Positions 8,619 through 16,551 of a DNA stretch of 64,000 nt are shown one piece after another. The position numbers and the translations under genes were made by a program. How positions within the stretch are numbered: the stretch's first letter is position 1; every line of letters begins with the position of its first letter. Source of the DNA: Halomonas sp. 54_146 (GTDB taxonomy: Bacteria; Pseudomonadota; Gammaproteobacteria; Pseudomonadales; Halomonadaceae); assembly GCF_001507855.1 (NCBI RefSeq), contig NZ_LGEN01000003.1, positions 1-64,000 of the forward strand. Direction: 5' to 3'. The notes beneath the pieces are model-generated. The model searched no databases and was not told where the DNA came from. It saw nothing but the letters and a program-made list of their open reading frames with translations.

Positions 8619-10100
8619 ATGACCGTACGTACTCGCATTGCGCCTTCTCCAACAGGGGACCCCCACGTTGGCACGGCTTACATCGCGCTTTTTAACCTTT
8701 GTTTTGCGCGTCAGCATGGCGGCCAGTTTATTTTGCGTATTGAAGATACTGACCGGGTACGCTCTACGCCCGAGTCTGAACAGATGATTCTTGATTCGTT
8801 GCGTTGGCTAGGCCTTGAGTGGGATGAAGGCCCCGATGTTGGCGGGCCATGTGGCCCTTATCGGCAAAGCGAGCGCGGTGATATTTACGCCCAGTACGCC
8901 CAGCAACTGCTAGATGCCGGACACGCATTTAAGTGTTATCGCACCAGTGAAGAGCTAGATGAGCTGCGTGAGGCGCGCAAAGCCGCGGGGCTTCAGCTGG
9001 CATTGAAACCCGCCGATTTGGCGTTAAGCGCCGATGAGCAAGCGCGCCGCGAGCAAGAAAGCTGGCCTTATGTGGTACGCATGAACGTTCCCACTGAAGG
9101 TGTTTGCGTGGTTAATGACATGCTGCGCGGCACTATTGAAGTAGAGTGGGCGCAGGTGGACGCGCAAATTCTGCTCAAATCAGACGGTATGCCTACGTAT
9201 CACTTAGCCAATGTGGTCGATGATCATCTCATGGGCATTACCCATGTTCTGCGTGGGGAAGAGTGGATTAACTCAGCACCAAAGCACCAGTTGCTGTATG
9301 AGTATTTTCATTGGCAAATGCCGCAACTTTGTCACATGCCGCTGCTGCGCAACCCGGATAAATCGAAACTCTCTAAGCGCAAGAACCCAACGTCGATCAA
9401 CTATTACCGCAAAATGGGCTTTTTGCCTCAGGCGGTTACTAATTATTTGGGGCGCATGGGGTGGTCGATGCCCGATGAGCGCGAGAAATTCAGCCTGCAA
9501 GAAATGATGGCAGAATTTGACGTGCAGCGTGTCTCGTTAGGCGGGCCGGTGTTTGATCTGGAAAAGCTGACGTGGTTGAACGGCGTTTATATCCGTGAAG
9601 ATCTGGATGATGACGCGCTGTTGAGCGCCTTACGCGAATGGGCTTTCAATGAAGCCTACGTTAAGCAGATTCTGCCGCAGGTGCGGCCACGGGTAGAGAC
9701 GCTTTCCCAGGTAATGCCGTTGGCAGGGCATTTTTTCTCTGGCCTTCCGGTGCTGACAAAAGAGTCGTTTGATAGCGTCAAGCTTGAGGAAGAAGAGTTA
9801 GTCAAACTGCTCCAGTTCCTTGTTTGGCGGTTCGAGGGTGTTCCTGCTTGGCATAAAGAGGCGCTGCTAGACGAAGTTAAGCTTTTGGCTGAGTGCTTTG
9901 AATTGAAAATGAAAGTGTTCCTGGCACCGGTGTTTATTGCCATTACTGGCAGCACGTCCAGCACGTCAGTGATGGACGCCATGGCGATTTTAGGCTCTGA
10001 CGTTACCCGGGCACGCCTGCGCAGTGCGATAGAGGTGCTAGGCGGTGTCTCGAAAAAACAGGCGAAGCGCTTTGAAAAAGAATTTCGTGAAATCGCCTAA
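8619..10100 (+). CDS. gltX: glutamate--tRNA ligase
   Basis: Charges tRNA-Glu with glutamate. A 493-residue class I synthetase: the HIGH-type signature [14 protein letters not shown] lies at residues 8-21 and the KMSKS-type loop [10 protein letters not shown] near residue 250. The C-terminal anticodon-binding helical domain is intact (final segment [19 protein letters not shown]). Start supported by AATAGGACGTTTTC before the ATG. It is followed by a strong terminator and then a tRNA operon that includes tRNA-Glu, its own substrate. Confidence 0.98.
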   Translation: MTVRTRIAPSPTGDPHVGTAYIALFNLCFARQHGGQFILRIEDTDRVRSTPESEQMILDSLRWLGLEWDEGPDVGGPCGPYRQSERGDIYAQYAQQLLDAGHAFKCYRTSEELDELREARKAAGLQLALKPADLALSADEQARREQESWPYVVRMNVPTEGVCVVNDMLRGTIEVEWAQVDAQILLKSDGMPTYHLANVVDDHLMGITHVLRGEEWINSAPKHQLLYEYFHWQMPQLCHMPLLRNPDKSKLSKRKNPTSINYYRKMGFLPQAVTNYLGRMGWSMPDEREKFSLQEMMAEFDVQRVSLGGPVFDLEKLTWLNGVYIREDLDDDALLSALREWAFNEAYVKQILPQVRPRVETLSQVMPLAGHFFSGLPVLTKESFDSVKLEEEELVKLLQFLVWRFEGVPAWHKEALLDEVKLLAECFELKMKVFLAPVFIAITGSTSSTSVMDAMAILGSDVTRARLRSAIEVLGGVSKKQAKRFEKEFREIA

Positions 10101-10121
10101 CCGCGATTGATGTGGTGCTGA

Positions 10122-10156
10122 CGCCAATTTCTTATCTTTCAGAAATTGGCGTTTTT
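10122..10156 (+). terminator. rho-independent terminator of gltX
   Basis: Perfect stem CGCCAATTTC / GAAATTGGCG with a 10-base loop, followed by TTTTT. Confidence 0.93.
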
Positions 10157-10161
10157 CCCTG

Positions 10162-10190
10162 TTGACGAAGGCCTGCATAATCAGTATTAT
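10162..10190 (+). promoter_or_regulatory. promoter of the tRNA-Ala/Glu operon
   Basis: TTGACG and TATTAT separated by exactly 17 bp, 23 bases before tRNA-Ala. The stretch after the -10 (acgctccgtc) is G+C-rich, as in stringently controlled stable-RNA promoters. Confidence 0.8.
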
Positions 10191-10212
10191 ACGCTCCGTC
10201 TTAACGACATGT

Positions 10213-10288
10213 GGGGCCTTAGCTCAGCTGGGAGAGCGCAACACTGGCAGTGTTGAGGTCAGCGGTTCGATCCCGCTAGGCTCCACCA
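10213..10288 (+). tRNA. tRNA-Ala (anticodon GGC)
   Basis: A 76-base cloverleaf: acceptor GGGGCCT pairs with AGGCTCC, anticodon loop CTGGCAG, T-arm AGCGG/CCCGCT type with TTCGATC, encoded CCA end. Confidence 0.97.
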
Positions 10289-10319
10289 ATTAGCACTACC
10301 CTTTGTAAAGCATGTCTAC

Positions 10320-10395
10320 GTCCCATTCGTCTAGTGGTCTAGGACACCGCCCTTTCACGGCGGTAACAGGGGTTCGAACCCCCTATGGGACGCCA
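10320..10395 (+). tRNA. tRNA-Glu (anticodon TTC)
   Basis: A 76-base cloverleaf: acceptor GTCCCAT/ATGGGAC, anticodon stem CCGCC/GGCGG with loop CTTTCAC, T-loop TTCGAACC, encoded GCCA end. Co-transcribed with tRNA-Ala 31 bases upstream. Confidence 0.97.
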
Positions 10396-10493
10396 TCACT
10401 TTACTACTCCCTTCTTGATCATCCTTTCCTAGCAATGAGTTTTCTCATGTGCTGGATATTTGCGTTTCTATCGCTTACAAAATCACCTACAAA

Positions 10494-10515
10494 AAAAGCC
10501 AAAAACGGCTTTTCT
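10494..10515 (+). terminator. probable terminator of the tRNA operon
   Basis: AAAAGCC / GGCTTTT stem with loop AAAAAC, about 100 bases after tRNA-Glu; the 3' arm supplies the U-run. Confidence 0.65.
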
Positions 10516-10985
10516 TGGACGATTTTGTGCTTGACTTGTCCACTTTTGCAATTTGGCTTTCAAGGTTGTGCACAACCCCTTGTTGTTGACGCAAAAAAAC
10601 TTGAACAGAACTTAAACTCTTTAAAAACAATGGCTTATGATAGGTCAAAAAATAACCAATTTAAGGCTGACCCACTGCCCATGGCGATTCTGGGACGTTT
10701 TAAAGTGGTTGTGAACAGGGTTATCCACAGATAGTGTGGAAAACCTTTATCAATGTGCCGCGACTCAAAAGTCAAGTGCTATTAGGGCTAACGTTAGTGT
10801 TTTCATGACAGCAGAATATTCCAATCTTTGCTCATCACAGAAGTCGAGAGGGTGGGCGTTGTTCAATTGCATGCATAGCGATTAATAAGGGGCTGCTGGG
10901 TGGCGTGCTTACACAAGACCATGCTTGGGTTAGCGATAAGCTAGTAAGCGCCTGACAAGGTCTTAGGCTTAAATGCTATCAATGC

Positions 10986-11011
10986 AAAAGGCCACCCGGA
11001 GGTGGCCTTTT
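10986..11011. terminator. terminator of gltA
   Basis: GGCCACC-CGGA-GGTGGCC flanked by A4 and T4, so it can work in both directions; it ends gltA on the minus strand. Confidence 0.9.
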
Positions 11012-11046
11012 AAGTTGCTATAAACTGCGATTATGCATAGTGCAGT

Positions 11047-12333
11047 TTATTTCTTCGGGTAGTCACGCTTGTCATGGCCAATATACAGCTGACGCGGACG
11101 GCCAATTTTATAGCTTTCGCTGAGCATTTCGTGCCAATGGGAGATCCAGCCAATGGTGCGCGATACCGCGAAAATCACGGTGAACATGTTGGTAGGGATG
11201 CCCATCGCTTTCAGAATGATGCCTGAGTAGAAATCAACATTTGGGTACAGCTTGCGCTCGATGAAGTACTCGTCTTCAAGGGCAATCTGTTCAAGACGTT
11301 TGGCGATTTTAAGCTGCGGGTCGTCGGCCATGCCGAGTTCTGCGAGGACTTCGTCACAGGTCTCTTTCATTACCTTGGCGCGCGGGTCAAAGTTGCGATA
11401 AACGCGGTGGCCAAAGCCCATCAGCTTGAACGGGTCATCCTTGTCTTTAGCTTTATCGACAAAGCGCTGGATGTTCTCTTCAGAGTCTTCCCCGATTTCG
11501 TCCAGCATGTTCAGTACCGCTTCGTTGGCACCGCCGTGAGCGGGGCCCCATAGAGCAGCGATGCCGGCACTAATGCACGCAAACGGGTTAGCGCCCGTGG
11601 AGCCTGCAAGGCGCACGGTAGAGGTAGAGGCGTTCTGCTCGTGATCCGCATGCAGCATAAAGATGCGGTCCATGGCTTTCGCGTATACCGGGTTGACCTT
11701 GTACTCTTCGCAAGGGTTGCTGAACATCATGTAGAGGAAGTTCTCTGCATAGCTCAGGTCATTGCGTGGGTAGTTGAAGGGCTGCCCAACGTTATACTTG
11801 TGCGACATCGCCGCCAGTGTCGGCATTTTGGCGATCAAGCGAATAGCGCTAACAATCCGGTCTTCTTCCTGGGTGATATCCATGTGGTCATGGTAGAAGG
11901 CAGCTAGCCCACCTACAACGCCACACAAGATAGACATCGGGTGCGCATCGCGGCGGAACCCTTTGAAGAAGTTGTTGATTTGGTCGTGAACCATGGTGTG
12001 GTTACGAATACGCGATTCAAAATCCGCGTACTGCTCATCATTCGGCAGCTCGCCAAATAGCAGGGTGTAGCACATCTCAACAAAATTAGACTCTTTAGCC
12101 AGCTGGTCAATGGGGTAGCCGCGGTGCAGCAGTACGCCCTTGCCGCCATCAATATAGGTAATGGCAGACTGGCAGGAAGAGGTGGCCATGAAGCCGGGGT
12201 CGTAGGTAAACAGGCCTTCAGCGCCTAAACCGCGTACGTCGATAACGTCGGGGCCAAGTGTGCCGGAGTACATAGGTAGATCGATCGGTTTATCCAGACC
12301 GTCTACCGTCAATGTCGCTTTCCTGTCAGCCAT
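11047..12333 (-). CDS. gltA: citrate synthase, hexameric type II
   Basis: Condenses oxaloacetate and acetyl-CoA to citrate, the entry to the TCA cycle. At 428 residues it has the length and N-terminal beta-domain ([20 protein letters not shown]) of the NADH-regulated gammaproteobacterial type. The catalytic histidine segment [14 protein letters not shown] is near residue 309, and the catalytic aspartate in YPNVDFYSG near 362; [13 protein letters not shown] supplies another active-site histidine. Very strong ribosome site (AAAGGAGG) six bases before ATG. Divergent from the sdh operon across about 550 bases, as in Pseudomonas. Confidence 0.98.
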   Translation of the reverse strand: MADRKATLTVDGLDKPIDLPMYSGTLGPDVIDVRGLGAEGLFTYDPGFMATSSCQSAITYIDGGKGVLLHRGYPIDQLAKESNFVEMCYTLLFGELPNDEQYADFESRIRNHTMVHDQINNFFKGFRRDAHPMSILCGVVGGLAAFYHDHMDITQEEDRIVSAIRLIAKMPTLAAMSHKYNVGQPFNYPRNDLSYAENFLYMMFSNPCEEYKVNPVYAKAMDRIFMLHADHEQNASTSTVRLAGSTGANPFACISAGIAALWGPAHGGANEAVLNMLDEIGEDSEENIQRFVDKAKDKDDPFKLMGFGHRVYRNFDPRAKVMKETCDEVLAELGMADDPQLKIAKRLEQIALEDEYFIERKLYPNVDFYSGIILKAMGIPTNMFTVIFAVSRTIGWISHWHEMLSESYKIGRPRQLYIGHDKRDYPKK

Positions 12334-12577
12334 GCTGGCCTCCTTTCGAATTCGGGTTGGGACGTAAAGTCATTGCTGCGCATGCCGCGCCGGCGAAAAG
12401 GCTTGCCTACTATAAAAGTGTGCGACATTTTGTCAATTAGCCTAAGCGCTAGGCATAGGTTGTGCAAATATTATTGCTATGAGTAGTTTTTGTATAATAT
12501 AAAAAAGCCTACAATATAATGAGGTGCCAAAAGCTGAGCAGCAGATAAGTAAGATGCGTCATAGCGCTTGTGACATA

Positions 12578-12628
12578 AGGCTTGTGCAAAAGGCTTATGA
12601 AAAAAGGCTTATGAAAAAAGGCTTATGA
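12578..12628. repeat. 13-14-bp tandem repeat, about 4 copies
   Basis: AGGCTTATGAAAAA starts at 12591, 12605 and 12619, preceded by a diverged copy (AGGCTTGTGCAAA) at 12578. Confidence 0.92.
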
Positions 12629-12728
12629 ATCTGCTCATCGATTGTCACTATAACCATGCTGCAGCGCAAAATCGACTCGGAGTAGGGCATTTTTCTTGCA
12701 CCATAGTCGATTTAGGGCTGCGTTCGGT

Positions 12729-12757
12729 TTGTAAGCGAGGGCGAAGGTTCTTATAAT
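12729..12757 (+). promoter_or_regulatory. sdhCDAB promoter
   Basis: TTGTAA and a perfect TATAAT separated by 17 bp. Transcription would begin near 12764, just before the G+C-rich leader. Confidence 0.72.
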
Positions 12758-12772
12758 CCACGGCGCGCGACC

Positions 12773-12855
12773 GGCAGGTAGGTGGTCGTGCCCGACTTGG
12801 CAACGGCCGAGCCCTTCCAGCAACCACCGCCCGCTCGGGCTATGCCCGACCTGCC
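12773..12855 (+). promoter_or_regulatory. structured 5' leader of sdhC with competing stems
   Basis: The ends pair as GGCAGGT (12773-12779) with ACCTGCC (12849-12855), and GGTGGT (12781-12786) with ACCACC (12823-12828). CGGGC at 12836-12840 can pair either with GCCCG at 12844-12848 (tight hairpin, loop TAT) or with GCCCG at 12790-12794. CCGAGC (12807-12812) can also pair with GCTCGG (12833-12838). Mutually exclusive folds are what a switching leader would show. No family recognised. Confidence 0.5.
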
Positions 12856-12887
12856 ACAGAGTGGGCCAAGAGAGTGTGTATAAAGCC

Positions 12888-13265
12888 GTGAATAGCAAAC
12901 GACCCGTAAACTTAGATCTTTCTACGATACATTTTCCACTACCGGCACTGACGTCAATTACCCACCGCATTACAGGTGTCATCCTGTTCGTTGGCCTGAT
13001 TTTCGCTTTTTGGGCGCTGGGCAAGTCTTTGTCATCTCCGGCGGGTTTTGACGCCGTTAGCAATGTATTGGCCAATAACTTTTTGGCTAAATTGATTGCT
13101 TGGGGACTGTTATCCGCTCTGGCATTCCATTTTGTCGCCGGTATTAAACACCTGCTAATGGATGCTGACATCGGAGTAACCCTTGAGGGAGGCGTACAAA
13201 AAGCGCAGATCACCGTGGTGGTCAGTGCTGTTCTGATTATTCTGGCAGGAGTTTGGGTATGGTAA
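12888..13265 (+). CDS. sdhC: succinate dehydrogenase cytochrome b556 subunit
   Basis: One of two membrane anchors of complex II; binds haem b and ubiquinone. About 125 residues with three hydrophobic helices. The N-terminal signature KRPVNLDLSTIHFPLPALTSITHRITG is diagnostic, and the haem-ligand histidine is likely in SALAFHFVAGIKHLLMD. Three in-frame GTG codons (12861, 12876, 12888) could start it. I chose 12888 because it gives MNSKRPVNLDL as in relatives, though the nearest ribosome site (AAGAGAG) is 13 bases away; the 12861 start adds nine residues. First gene of sdhCDAB. Confidence 0.93.
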   Translation: MNSKRPVNLDLSTIHFPLPALTSITHRITGVILFVGLIFAFWALGKSLSSPAGFDAVSNVLANNFLAKLIAWGLLSALAFHFVAGIKHLLMDADIGVTLEGGVQKAQITVVVSAVLIILAGVWVW

Positions 13266-13606
13266 CTAACATCACAAGTTTTGGCCGTAGTGGGCTGTCT
13301 GATTGGCTGATGCAGCGCGTATCCGCGGTGATTTTGGCTCTTTATACCGTCTTTATCGTTGCCTACCTGCTGTTTAATCCGAACCTTGATTATTACGCTT
13401 GGAGCGGCCTGTTCAATCAAACGTGGATGCGTATCTTCTCGCTACTGGCATTTATCGCCCTAGCAGCACACGCCTGGATCGGTCTGTGGACCGTCACCAC
13501 TGACTATCTCAAGTCCACTCGCCTACGCGTAAGTGCCCAAGCAATCATTATTCTGGGCATTTTCGTGTACTTGGTGTGGGGCATTCAAATTCTGTGGGGA
13601 GCTTGA
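13259..13606 (+). CDS. sdhD: succinate dehydrogenase membrane anchor subunit
   Basis: The second anchor of complex II, 115 residues with three transmembrane helices. [17 protein letters not shown] and the helix [25 protein letters not shown] are typical; the histidine in AAHAWIG is the expected haem or quinone-site residue. The ATG at 13259 overlaps the end of sdhC (ATGGTAA) and has CAGGAG seven bases upstream, which makes it a better start than the GTG at 13253. Overlap implies translational coupling with sdhC. Confidence 0.94.
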   Translation: MVTNITSFGRSGLSDWLMQRVSAVILALYTVFIVAYLLFNPNLDYYAWSGLFNQTWMRIFSLLAFIALAAHAWIGLWTVTTDYLKSTRLRVSAQAIIILGIFVYLVWGIQILWGA

Positions 13607-13610
13607 TTAC

Positions 13611-15383
13611 ATGTCTAATCTGCGTAGCCTGACGTTTGACGCCATTATCATTGGTGGCGGTGGCTCTGGCCTGCGAGCCGCTTTGGAGCTGGCGAAGTCC
13701 GGCAAGAAGACGGCCGTGTTATCGAAAGTTTTCCCGACCCGTTCTCACACTGTTTCTGCACAGGGTGGTATTACTTGCGCGATCGCGTCCGACGACCCGA
13801 ATGACGACTGGCGCTGGCACATGTATGACACCGTTAAAGGCGGTGACTATATCGCTGACCAGGACGCAGCGGAGTATATGTGTTCTGAAGGCCCGAAAGC
13901 CGTATTTGAGCTTGAACACATGGGTCTGCCGTTTTCGCGTTTAGATAATGGTCGCATCTACCAGCGCCCGTTCGGCGGCCAGTCCAAGAATTTTGGTGAA
14001 GGTGGTCAAGCGGCGCGTACCTGTGCGGCAGCTGACCGTACCGGCCATGCACTGCTGCACACGCTTTACCAGAACAACTTGAAGAACAACACCGTGTTCC
14101 TCAATGAGTGGTACGCGGTTGATTTGGTTAAAAATGCTAACGGTGATGTGGTGGGTTGTATCGCCATGTGCATCGAAACGGGTGAAGTCGTTCACGTTAA
14201 ATCCAAGGCCACGGTGCTGGCTACCGGTGGTGCAGGGCGTATTTACGCCTCTACCACTAACGCCTTGATTAACACGGGTGACGGTATCGGCATGGCAATG
14301 CGTGCCGGCTTCCCCATGCAGGACATGGAAATGTGGCAGTTCCACCCGACCGGTATTTACGGTGCGGGCACGCTGGTCACTGAAGGTTGCCGTGGTGAAG
14401 GTGGCTACCTGATCAATAAAGACGGCGAACGCTTCATGGAGCGCTATGCGCCGAACGCCAAAGATTTGGCGGGCCGTGACGTTGTCGCTCGTTCAATGGT
14501 CATGGAAATCCTGGAAGGTCGCGGCTGTGGCGAGAAGGGCGATCACGTCTTCTTGAAGCTTGACCACCTGGGCGAAGAAGTACTTGGCAAGCGCCTGCCT
14601 GGCATCGTTGAGCTTTCCAAGACGTTTGCGCACGTTGACCCGGCGAAAGACCCGATCCCCGTCGTGCCTACCTGCCACTACATGATGGGCGGTATTCCGA
14701 CCAATATTCACGGTCAGGCGATTACCCAGGACGAAAGCGGCAACGATCATATCGTTAACGGCCTGTTTGCCTGTGGTGAAGCGGCGTGTGTATCGGTACA
14801 CGGTGCTAACCGCTTAGGCGGTAACTCGCTGCTAGATTTGGTGGTCTTCGGCCGCGCTGCCGGCATGTTTATCGAAGGCGCATTGAACGAAGGTATCGAA
14901 TACCTGGATGCTTCTGAATCTGACGTTGAGTCAGCCATGAAGCGGATCACGCGCTGGAACGAGTCAGAAGGTGGCGAAAGCATTCCTGAGCTGAAAGCTG
15001 AGCTTCAGCAAATTATGCAGACCTCGTTTGGCGTATTCCGTGAAGAGAAAAACATGCTGGAAGGCGTCGATAAACTAGCGCAACTGCGCGAGCGTATCGG
15101 TAATGCCTACCTGCCTGACAAGTCCAATGCGTTTAACACCGCCCGTGTAGAAGCACTGGAACTTGATAACTTGATGGAAGTGGCAGAAGCAACGGCGATT
15201 GCTGCCCTTGAGCGCAAAGAGAGCCGCGGCGCGCACTCACGTTACGACTATCCAGACCGTGATGATGTCAACTGGCTGAAGCACTCGCTCTATTTCCCGT
15301 TAACCAAGCAGCTGAAACAGCGTGACGTTAACTTCAAGCCGAAAACTGTTGATATGTTCGAGCCTAAGGTTCGTACCTACTAA
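13611..15383 (+). CDS. sdhA: succinate dehydrogenase flavoprotein subunit
   Basis: Catalytic subunit that oxidises succinate to fumarate. 590 residues from the ATG at 13611 (GGGGAGC upstream); longer readings overlap sdhD. Rossmann motif [15 protein letters not shown] at residues 11-25; His46 in [10 protein letters not shown] is the residue that binds FAD covalently. The substrate-site segments [21 protein letters not shown] and [10 protein letters not shown] and the capping-domain arginine near RYDYPDRDD are present. Third gene of the sdh operon; works with SdhB on the cytoplasmic face of the membrane. Confidence 0.98.
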   Translation: MSNLRSLTFDAIIIGGGGSGLRAALELAKSGKKTAVLSKVFPTRSHTVSAQGGITCAIASDDPNDDWRWHMYDTVKGGDYIADQDAAEYMCSEGPKAVFELEHMGLPFSRLDNGRIYQRPFGGQSKNFGEGGQAARTCAAADRTGHALLHTLYQNNLKNNTVFLNEWYAVDLVKNANGDVVGCIAMCIETGEVVHVKSKATVLATGGAGRIYASTTNALINTGDGIGMAMRAGFPMQDMEMWQFHPTGIYGAGTLVTEGCRGEGGYLINKDGERFMERYAPNAKDLAGRDVVARSMVMEILEGRGCGEKGDHVFLKLDHLGEEVLGKRLPGIVELSKTFAHVDPAKDPIPVVPTCHYMMGGIPTNIHGQAITQDESGNDHIVNGLFACGEAACVSVHGANRLGGNSLLDLVVFGRAAGMFIEGALNEGIEYLDASESDVESAMKRITRWNESEGGESIPELKAELQQIMQTSFGVFREEKNMLEGVDKLAQLRERIGNAYLPDKSNAFNTARVEALELDNLMEVAEATAIAALERKESRGAHSRYDYPDRDDVNWLKHSLYFPLTKQLKQRDVNFKPKTVDMFEPKVRTY

Positions 15384-15410
15384 ACGCCGCATTGACGAGA
15401 GGGAGTCACT

Positions 15411-16121
15411 ATGTCCAATCTTCAGGTATCCGTATACCGCTACAATCCGGAAACCGACTCCGCACCTTATATGCAGGAGTTTCAGGTCGATACTAAAGGC
15501 CGCGATGTAATGGTGCTGGATGTCCTTCACATGATGAAGGAACAAGACAGCGGTCTGGCGTTTCGTCGCAGCTGCCGTGAAGGCGTTTGCGGTTCAGACG
15601 GCATGAACATGAACGGCAAAAACGGCTTGGCGTGTATTACGCCGCTGTCAGATGTTGTGAAAGACAACAAGCTGGTGCTGCGCCCACTGCCGGGCCTGCC
15701 GGTTATTCGTGATATGGTCGTTGATATGGGTCTGTTCTATAAGCAGTACGAGCGTATCCAGCCGTACCTGCAGAACGATACCCCAGCGCCTGCTATTGAG
15801 CGTCTGCAATCGCCGGAAGAACGCGATAAGCTAGATGGCCTGTACGAGTGTATTCTCTGTGCATGCTGTTCAACGTCTTGCCCGTCGTTCTGGTGGAATC
15901 CAGACAAGTTTGTCGGTCCGGCTGGTTTGCTTCAGTCTTACCGCTTCCTGGCTGATTCCCGTGACACGGCCACCCGTGAGCGTTTGAGCGATTTGGAAGA
16001 TCCGTTCTCGGTATTTCGCTGCCGCGGTATCATGAACTGTGTAGCGGTATGCCCAAAAGGCCTCAATCCTACTCGGGCAATTGGTAAAATCCGTGAAATG
16101 TTACTTGCTGATGCTACCTAA
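15411..16121 (+). CDS. sdhB: succinate dehydrogenase iron-sulfur subunit
   Basis: Carries electrons from FAD to ubiquinone. 236 residues; the plant-type [2Fe-2S] cluster ligands are in SCREGVCGSDGMNMNG and the following LAC (about residues 55-80), and the [4Fe-4S] and [3Fe-4S] ligands in CILCACCSTSCPSFWW (about 147) and CRGIMNCVAVCPKGLNP (about 204). Strong ribosome site GAGAGGGAG. Last gene of sdhCDAB; followed by a 22-base-spaced direct repeat and a terminator, so sucA is probably transcribed separately. Confidence 0.98.
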   Translation: MSNLQVSVYRYNPETDSAPYMQEFQVDTKGRDVMVLDVLHMMKEQDSGLAFRRSCREGVCGSDGMNMNGKNGLACITPLSDVVKDNKLVLRPLPGLPVIRDMVVDMGLFYKQYERIQPYLQNDTPAPAIERLQSPEERDKLDGLYECILCACCSTSCPSFWWNPDKFVGPAGLLQSYRFLADSRDTATRERLSDLEDPFSVFRCRGIMNCVAVCPKGLNPTRAIGKIREMLLADAT

Positions 16122-16259
16122 GCCCATGACAATTTAGGAAAAAAGCGCATGCCACTTAAGTTGGGTAACAATGCCACTTAAATCATGGCGCTTCGCTTGT
16201 TATCATAGGGTTTGTCACGCAGTGCGGCGTCACGTCGCACTGCTGGTTCGACAAGTTTG

Positions 16260-16287
16260 AAAGCCGGTGCCTTGGGTACCGGCTTTT
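16260..16287 (+). terminator. terminator after sdhCDAB
   Basis: AAAGCCGGT / ACCGGCTTTT stem, loop of nine bases, U-run in the 3' arm. Confidence 0.85.
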
Positions 16288-16309
16288 GAGCATGAACTGA
16301 AGACGAAAC

Positions 16310-16379
16310 ACCGTATGGCTAAGACCGTATGATTAAGACCGTACGGCTAAGATAGTAAAGCTAATATAGTAAATGTGGC
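16310..16379. repeat. 14-bp tandem repeat, 4-5 copies
   Basis: ACCGTATGGCTAAG at 16310, ACCGTATGATTAAG at 16324, ACCGTACGGCTAAG at 16338, then diverged copies at 16352 and 16366. Confidence 0.92.
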
Positions 16380-16385
16380 ATGCAG

Positions 16386-16430
16386 TGCTAGATAACGAAT
16401 TGCCAGATGACAAATTGCTAGACGAACAGG
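16386..16430. repeat. 15-bp tandem repeat, 3 copies
   Basis: TGCTAGATAACGAAT at 16386, TGCCAGATGACAAAT at 16401 and TGCTAGACGAACAGG at 16416, directly after a different 14-bp array. Confidence 0.85.
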
Positions 16431-16434
16431 GTTT

Positions 16435-16512
16435 CCGGCCGAAGGTCGGCACCGCCGGCACATGTCCCGCCCCGCCGGCAGGGCAATAGCGATGTCGCCG
16501 CATACTTGCGAC
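16435..16512 (+). promoter_or_regulatory. structured 5' leader of sucA
   Basis: G+C-rich element 40-117 bases before sucA. Hairpin CCGGCC-GAA-GGTCGG (16435-16449), two copies of CCGCCGGCA 20 bases apart (16452, 16472) whose GCCGGC cores can pair, and hairpin GTCGC/GCGAC (16494-16512). Conserved RNA motifs are known before sucA and sucC in Pseudomonadales; membership is not shown here. Confidence 0.45.
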
Positions 16513-16551
16513 GATACCGATACCACCCCATCAGTGTAGGGTGACCGAGAG

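Larger units (their letters stand above)
10396..11046. other. A+T-rich non-genic island with DnaA-box-like sites
   Basis: 651 bases with no convincing gene. The first 340 bases are much richer in A+T than the surroundings; the open frame there (ATG 10438 to stop 10734) resembles nothing I know. A consensus DnaA box TTATCCACA lies at 10721-10729, TTTTCCACA on the other strand at 10735-10743, the palindrome TTGTGCACAA at 10566-10575 and TTGTCCACT at 10536-10544. The last part holds the gltA terminator. Possible roles: DnaA-titrating site, remnant of an integrated element next to the tRNA, or neither. Confidence 0.5.
12334..12887. other. gltA-sdhC divergent regulatory region
   Basis: 554 non-coding bases. 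From left: an A+T-rich part next to gltA, a 13-14-bp tandem repeat (12578-12628), a well-formed sdh promoter (12729-12757) and a G+C-rich structured leader (12773-12855). Long antisense frames crossing sdhC from here are shadows of its codon use. Confidence 0.75.
16122..16551 (+). other. sdhB-sucA intergenic region
   Basis: 430 bases without a gene: a hairpin with direct repeats ATGCCACTTAA (16149, 16171), a second hairpin GCAGTGCG/CGCACTGC (16219-16243), a terminator (16260-16287), two tandem repeat blocks (16310-16379, 16386-16430) and a structured leader of sucA (16435-16512). Confidence 0.75.

Noticed and set aside
10312-10734. 140-codon gene beginning inside tRNA-Glu
   Set aside because: It starts within the tRNA, has no ribosome site and its product resembles nothing; treated as an open frame in A+T-rich DNA.
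10721-10743. Chromosomal replication origin
   Set aside because: DnaA boxes are too few and the usual oriC neighbours (dnaA, dnaN, rpmH, mnmG) are absent; kept only as a candidate DnaA-binding cluster.
12635-13420. 261-codon minus-strand frame over the sdhC region
   Set aside because: It covers the structured leader and sdhC/sdhD, which are clearly real; low-complexity product with no recognisable domain.
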